This document shows positions 59,931 to 64,000 of a DNA stretch of 64,000 nucleotides, one piece after another. Location: the NCBI GenBank assembly GCA_019009955.1, contig CM032233.1:96803501-96867500 (forward strand). The letters run 5' to 3'. The notes beneath the pieces were generated by a model. That model had not been told where the DNA came from. It saw only the letters and a program-made list of their open reading frames with translations, and did no database searches. The DNA comes from Riptortus pedestris. Its lineage: Eukaryota; Arthropoda; Insecta; Hemiptera; Alydidae. The number at the start of each line of letters is the position of its first letter. The first letter of the stretch is position 1. The position numbers and the translations under genes were made by a program.

Positions 59931-60384
59931 CAGGACCTTCGGGCACTGATGATGATGCACTGCATCGAAAGCGCTATGTCGTTTTAATAAATTGTTACAG
60001 TGGAAGCGTAGCCATTCTTTCAACTACCTACATATTCCACCTGCCAGAATACCAACTTAAAATAAATTACTTTCAAATGAAATCATGTTAAATGAAGTGC
60101 AACCAAATATTTTGTTTATTTAATTTCATACGACTACAAGGAAGTCATGTGCCTACAACAGATTTTTCTTACTCGACTTCTGGAGCATCCCAATAAAAGG
60201 ATTCATATTTCTGATAAAACGCCATCAGGGGATGATTCGGTTAAAAGCCGACTGTCGTTGAACCAGATTGTTTATTCATACCTTTCTTTACATGAGTTTT
60301 ATTACAGAGTTATTCAAACTATTTCTTATTCTCGTCGTGCCTGGATCCTTCTAATCTTAAGTTATTAAGGCCATTTAGATTCGT

Positions 60385-60500
60385 GATTGGAATATGGCGT
60401 CATACATAGGGGCACTCCAATCCAGCCCAACGCCGATTTTGAATTGCAAAAGAGAGCCTTACTGCTTTCTAAGGAGGCAACACGCAATTCACCTTGGCCC
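60385..60500 (+). pseudogene. Possible LINE RT tail fragment
   Basis: One frame reads LEYGVIHRG...NADFELQKRAL. This resembles the LINE segment YG---WG...F-LQKRA-R after the RT core. Only ~35 residues, no other motif; could be chance. Confidence 0.35.
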
Positions 60501-60885
60501 CTCAACTAAAGAATTTGATATCACGCCTTTACTGCCCGTTTATATTTTCTAGTACGTTGTACTGCTCCAAGGCATTTAATATGACGTACGCAAGTTTGGA
60601 AGCGTATCAAGTAATAACTATAAATATATAAATCACTTGCCTCTTAGGCTTAGTACACTACAATAGGGTTCGACAATTTAAAAGTATTGCACACGGAACC
60701 AAAGTCTTTCAAAAGTAAATATCTTGAAGCGATGCATATATCCAAAGACCTAGAGAATATAATTAATTTTAAAACAGACACGAGAAATTCAAATACATAT
60801 TATGCCAAAGTGTTAATGAAATTAAAATAAATCTGCTAAATAAAGGTAAAGATGATTTAGGGGTGATATATATTTATTATTTTTA

Positions 60886-61080
60886 AGTGAATCAATTTCT
60901 TTGGCTGTAAAAATTTTAAATACCTATTAACTTTTTAATTTTCAATTTTATTTAGTTATAATTTGTGAATGTAATCAAGGATTTTTGATGATTACATTCA
61001 CAAATTATAACTAAATAAAATTGAAAATTAAAAAGTTAATAGGTATTTAAAATTTTTACAGCCAAAGAAATTGATTCACT
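60886..61080. repeat. Perfect inverted repeat: 92-bp arms, 11-nt spacer
   Basis: 60886-60977 is the exact reverse complement of 60989-61080 by eye, with no mismatch. The spacer is AGGATTTTTGA. Contains no recognisable element. Either a very recent foldback duplication, a transcribed long hairpin, or a sequencing/assembly foldback artefact. Confidence 0.97.
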
Positions 61081-61539
61081 GGAAGTGGAAGATTCTCTTC
61101 TAAGTATTCAAACATATAATTCTAATATTTCTGAGAATACAAATAATAATAAATAATTATTTGCTGTACACCTGCAAATACATTCAGAAAGGCACCACGG
61201 AAATTCATTTCTATCCTATAGACTCTCCTACAGGCTGGCTAAAAAGTGACCTATACATTTCATCATATTTAGAGCGTAGCGTAATACAACTTTTTTAGAG
61301 TGAAAAACAGTATATATTTTTGAGGAAATTTGAACAATTACTCGAAAAAATAGAACAATTATATATACAACGCATTCCTCAAGTGCTAGAATCGTACGCT
61401 GAAGCTATCTCAAATTCGATTTTTTACTAAGGTCATGTAACAACAAATTATAATTTTAGTTGGGAATGAGTTGAATAGTGATAAAATTTCTGTAAATTCC
61501 ATCAGTAGTAGAGGGGGGAAACTGTAGACTAAAAACAGA

Positions 61540-61760
61540 AAATAACGAACTTGTTCTTTAAACGTATTGAAATATCGAGTTTGATAACGATTAAAAACTA
61601 CTATCACTAGAGCGGTAACAGACGAGTATATATGTATGTATATATATATATACATATGATTATAAACGGTCCTGATTTTCATTATATCTATGGTAAAATC
61701 GACATTTGAAAAAAAAAATATCAGAAATCGCATTATAAGTACTACCCTTAAATAATTAAT
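61540..61760 (-). repeat. Family A, central and 5' part, decayed
   Basis: AATATCGAGTTTGATAACGA, CACTAGAGCGGTAACAGAC, short alternating TA, ACGGTCCTGATTTTCATTAT. The last TTAGCAG motif is lost. Confidence 0.7.
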
Positions 61761-61829
61761 ACATAGTTCAGAATCTAGATATTAAATGTAGGGTTTTCTA
61801 TTATCACTCATTCCTTTGTGTGTTATGAC

Positions 61830-62067
61830 CAGGGCCCCCGTAAGTGCTACAGGCGCCTGTGTGCAAAAAAGGATTTTAGCGCCCCTTATCGACAGTAATT
61901 GGATGTTATACTAATAAAATTTCGTGTGTACTTATGCCTAATCCTATTTAATTTCTCAACTTTTATTTTAAAATTATTATTTTTTTGGGGGCCCTTGGTT
62001 TTGGCGCCCCTAAAGGGTGGCGCCCGTGTGCATCGCACACTTTGCACATATGGTAGCGGGGGCCCTG
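61830..62067. mobile_element. Small hAT-like non-autonomous element, 238 bp
   Basis: Termini CAGGGCCCCCG and CGGGGGCCCTG (perfect 11-bp TIR starting CAG, as in hAT elements). Looser inverted similarity lies inside (GGCGCC/GCGCCCC blocks). Flanked by GTTATGAC (61822-61829) and GTTATGGC (62068-62075), an 8-bp TSD with one mismatch. No coding capacity. Confidence 0.88.
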
Positions 62068-62855
62068 GTTATGGCCTGTACTTCTTATTCATACTTAACA
62101 GTTTTATGATGTTCTATGCAGCCAGCAATGAACTATTTTCAACAGAGCTAACAATGGCTTGGAGTATTACTAATTCGACCTTCAGTCGTCGTTTGATTGC
62201 AGTTTTTCTGCACAAATAAGTCTCTCTGCTAATTACCTCAGCCGCAAAATAATACATTCATATTCAACTCATTGGAGGATTACGTAACAGCGCTTCTTTT
62301 AAGTTTTAAACCGTAGTTGTGGGCCGTATAATTTTGGCCATTAAACGAAAGCTCTATAATTAAAGGACGCTTTTCCTTCCCCTCCCACTAGCCCAGTAAT
62401 AAAGGTAAACTATATTCATGTTTACATAGAACCACTCCCGGGCTCCTGAGTCACTGCAATTGTGCCATTGTACGCCCCTAAGCATACAGGGTAATATCCG
62501 ACATAATTTTTTTTTATTTCGAATATTGAAGAAAGCTTTCTTTCTGTTCTTCTATGAGTTTTCTCCCTTTTCTTGCAAATTTTCTAGGACTCACCGGCCA
62601 TCATTGTAAGATAAATTAGTCAATTCCATGTGATTTAACGCTGTTGGACAGGGGTACTGAGATACCCATGAATACTTCGGTTACCGACTTACACCTTTTG
62701 AATTTATAAAATTTAACTGAGATAGGCGGAGAACCACCGAAAATTTCAAGACAATCTTCTCTCGACCTCCAAACATCTTTACTAACTTTCCTCCTACAGG
62801 TTTTGTAGCCCAAATGCGATCTCTTCTGGGGCTTATATCTTCACACTAGAAAAGT

Positions 62856-62990
62856 ACTCGTCAGTCATGAGCTATTGAAGAGATTCTGTTGCTTTTGGCC
62901 GGCCTCAAAATAAAATGGCGGGAGGGTTTCTACATTGATTTTAATTAAGGTCGATGTACACTAGCGTGAATATTTAGTCCCTTGAAGATG
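62856..62990 (+). repeat. 135-bp direct repeat, copy 1
   Basis: ACTCGTCAGTCATGAGCTAT to TTTAGTCCCTTGAAGATG. Matches 63235-63369 without indels (offset exactly 379 bp) and with only a few substitutions. Confidence 0.95.
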
Positions 62991-63234
62991 AACGTTTGTC
63001 AACATTACCTCTTAGTAATGAAATTGGAAAGTCAATCTTTATTCGTATATAATTTTTATATGATAATATTTTTTTTAAAAACATGGAAGTTTCATGAAAT
63101 TTGAATAGTTTAAATGATAAATTTCTTATGAAAAATCTCAAAACCAAAATAATAATTCCTAGTAGTCCTGTCTTTGTGGATAACCAGGCTTGTTTATCTG
63201 GGCAACATAAAATAAACAGCATTGATAAGAATAG

Positions 63235-63369
63235 ACTCGTCAGTCATGAGCTATTGAAGAGATTCAGTTGCTTTTGGCCGGCCTCGAAATAAAATGGCTG
63301 GAGGGTTTCTACAGTGATTTTAATTAAGGTCGACGTACACTACCGTGAATATTTAGTCCCTTGAAGATG
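63235..63369 (+). repeat. 135-bp direct repeat, copy 2, followed by a hairpin motif
   Basis: Same 135 bp. It continues TTGAAGATGTGACATATTTG then CCACGAAACGTTGAG, a GTG/CAC hairpin ending CGAAACGTT. That motif is common at the ends of Penelope-like and other retroelements. Coding sequence of such an element is not recognised here. Confidence 0.9.
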
Positions 63370-64000
63370 TGACATATTTGCCACGAAACGTTGAGTTAAA
63401 GTTTGTAGAGAAATTTGAAGTGAAATGAAGAGGATTTACTCACCAAACCAACAAATTAATGCAATAAATTTTCATGTGGCAATGGAACATTTACTCAAAT
63501 AATTTCGCATTCTGCCAACAACTTCTAAGCTACAAAATAAGACTGATTTTATGATCAAAATACCACAAAGGGGAATAATTATTAATTGTGAAGGTGGTTG
63601 ATAACAATGTTTTTTTTTTTTTAACTTGTGTAAATAAAATGTCCTATGGATATCATTATTATGTTTTTTTTTAAACTTTAAACATGTCCGGGGAGGGGAC
63701 AGTTGGTGAAATGTAAAAACTTTTTGCAATACTGATAACATCAGTATGGAATAAATCTTCACTAAAAGTTCTTTTAGTACTCTACCTTTCGAAACAATCA
63801 AGTAATTTATATAAAATCGCAAATTTACAATTCTAAGGGCTTCAGAGGAGTACGAAAGTATTAAAGAATGGCGTATTCCTAACGCTTTTTGATTGTCTGT
63901 CGTTTGACCTATCATTGATCGATTATGGATGTTGTTTTTATAAACAAGTACAGCGGGTGCAAGAGGAAGAATACAAGAGGCATAAGGTAGAGAGAGAGAT
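63370..64000. other. AT-rich end of window, nothing recognised
   Basis: A 147-codon minus-strand frame (63915-63472) is low-complexity (K/L/I/S-rich), has no known domain and spans poly(T) tracts; not accepted as a gene. Confidence 0.45.

Larger units (their letters stand above)
51901..64000 (-). other. Lim1: Lim1 upstream intron or 5' region
   Basis: The linker exon has a phase-1 acceptor, so LIM-domain exons must lie upstream on the minus strand (higher coordinates). I looked for WH-x2-C, NCFTC and CKEDY codings on minus and found none up to 64000. They may be outside the window. Confidence 0.55.

Noticed and set aside
63472..63915. 147-codon minus-strand frame
   Set aside because: Low-complexity, spans poly(T) tracts, no domain or splice signals.
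51901..64000. LIM-domain exons
   Set aside because: No minus-strand segment with WH-x2-C, NCFTC or CKEDY and suitable splice sites was recognised.

Overview
The window is eukaryotic nuclear DNA: very AT-rich, almost entirely non-coding, and crowded with degraded transposable elements, microsatellites and minisatellites. Arthropod-type Lim1 coding sequence, a tRNA-derived SINE, several decayed LINE families, a mariner fragment and 8-bp-TSD MITEs point to an insect with a large genome. The repeat content reminds me of a planthopper (Nilaparvata-like), but this is recollection and not a database result.

Host gene: only one can be supported. Two exons of a LIM-homeodomain gene (Lim1, the Lhx1/Lhx5 class) lie on the minus strand. 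The exon at 51721-51900 encodes an acidic linker. The exon at 35191-35408 encodes the end of the linker and homeodomain residues up to position 46. Splice sites and phases agree (phase 1 between the two exons, phase 0 after the second). The intron between them is about 16.3 kb. The downstream intron is at least 35 kb, because the exon completing helix 3 was not found down to base 1. No LIM-domain exon was recognised in 51.9-64 kb. Most of the window is therefore intron of this gene.

Repeats: the dominant component is a ~580-630 bp family (family A below), present in more than 25 complete or partial copies on both strands. Its architecture is a terminal/subterminal motif TTAGCAGATTTCCC, a 5' palindrome, an internal (TA)n tract, an inverted copy of the subterminal motif, then a CGCAG...CTGCG stem-loop and a short GACGGACTTTT tail. 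This matches Helentron-associated (HINE/DINE-like) non-autonomous elements. Copies are nested with other elements: an 8-bp-TSD MITE, a LINE fragment, a 190-bp foldback and a mariner fragment. Several copies form inverted head-to-head dimers.

Layout: 0-9 kb holds LINE and SINE remnants and family A. 9-13 kb holds a LINE tail and a duplicated AT-rich unit. 13.5-14.5 kb is a CT-rich simple repeat. 15-23 kb is dense family A with a nested MITE and a LINE RNase H tail. 24.0-25.5 kb is a 48-bp minisatellite. 26-31 kb is family A plus LINE RT fragments. 31-35.5 kb is repeat-poor and ends at the homeobox exon. 35.5-45.7 kb is family A again. 46.3-47 kb is a SINE next to a MITE with a perfect TSD. 50.6-51.65 kb is an AT-rich minisatellite beside the linker exon. 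55.6-56.3 kb is a ~164-bp satellite. 60.9-61.1 kb is a perfect 92-bp-arm palindrome. 61.8-62.1 kb is a small hAT-like element, and 62.9-63.4 kb is a direct repeat.

Positions of repeat edges are read by eye and may be off by a few to tens of bases. Family A strand is '+' when the element reads TTAGCAG... to ...GGACTTTT on the plus strand.
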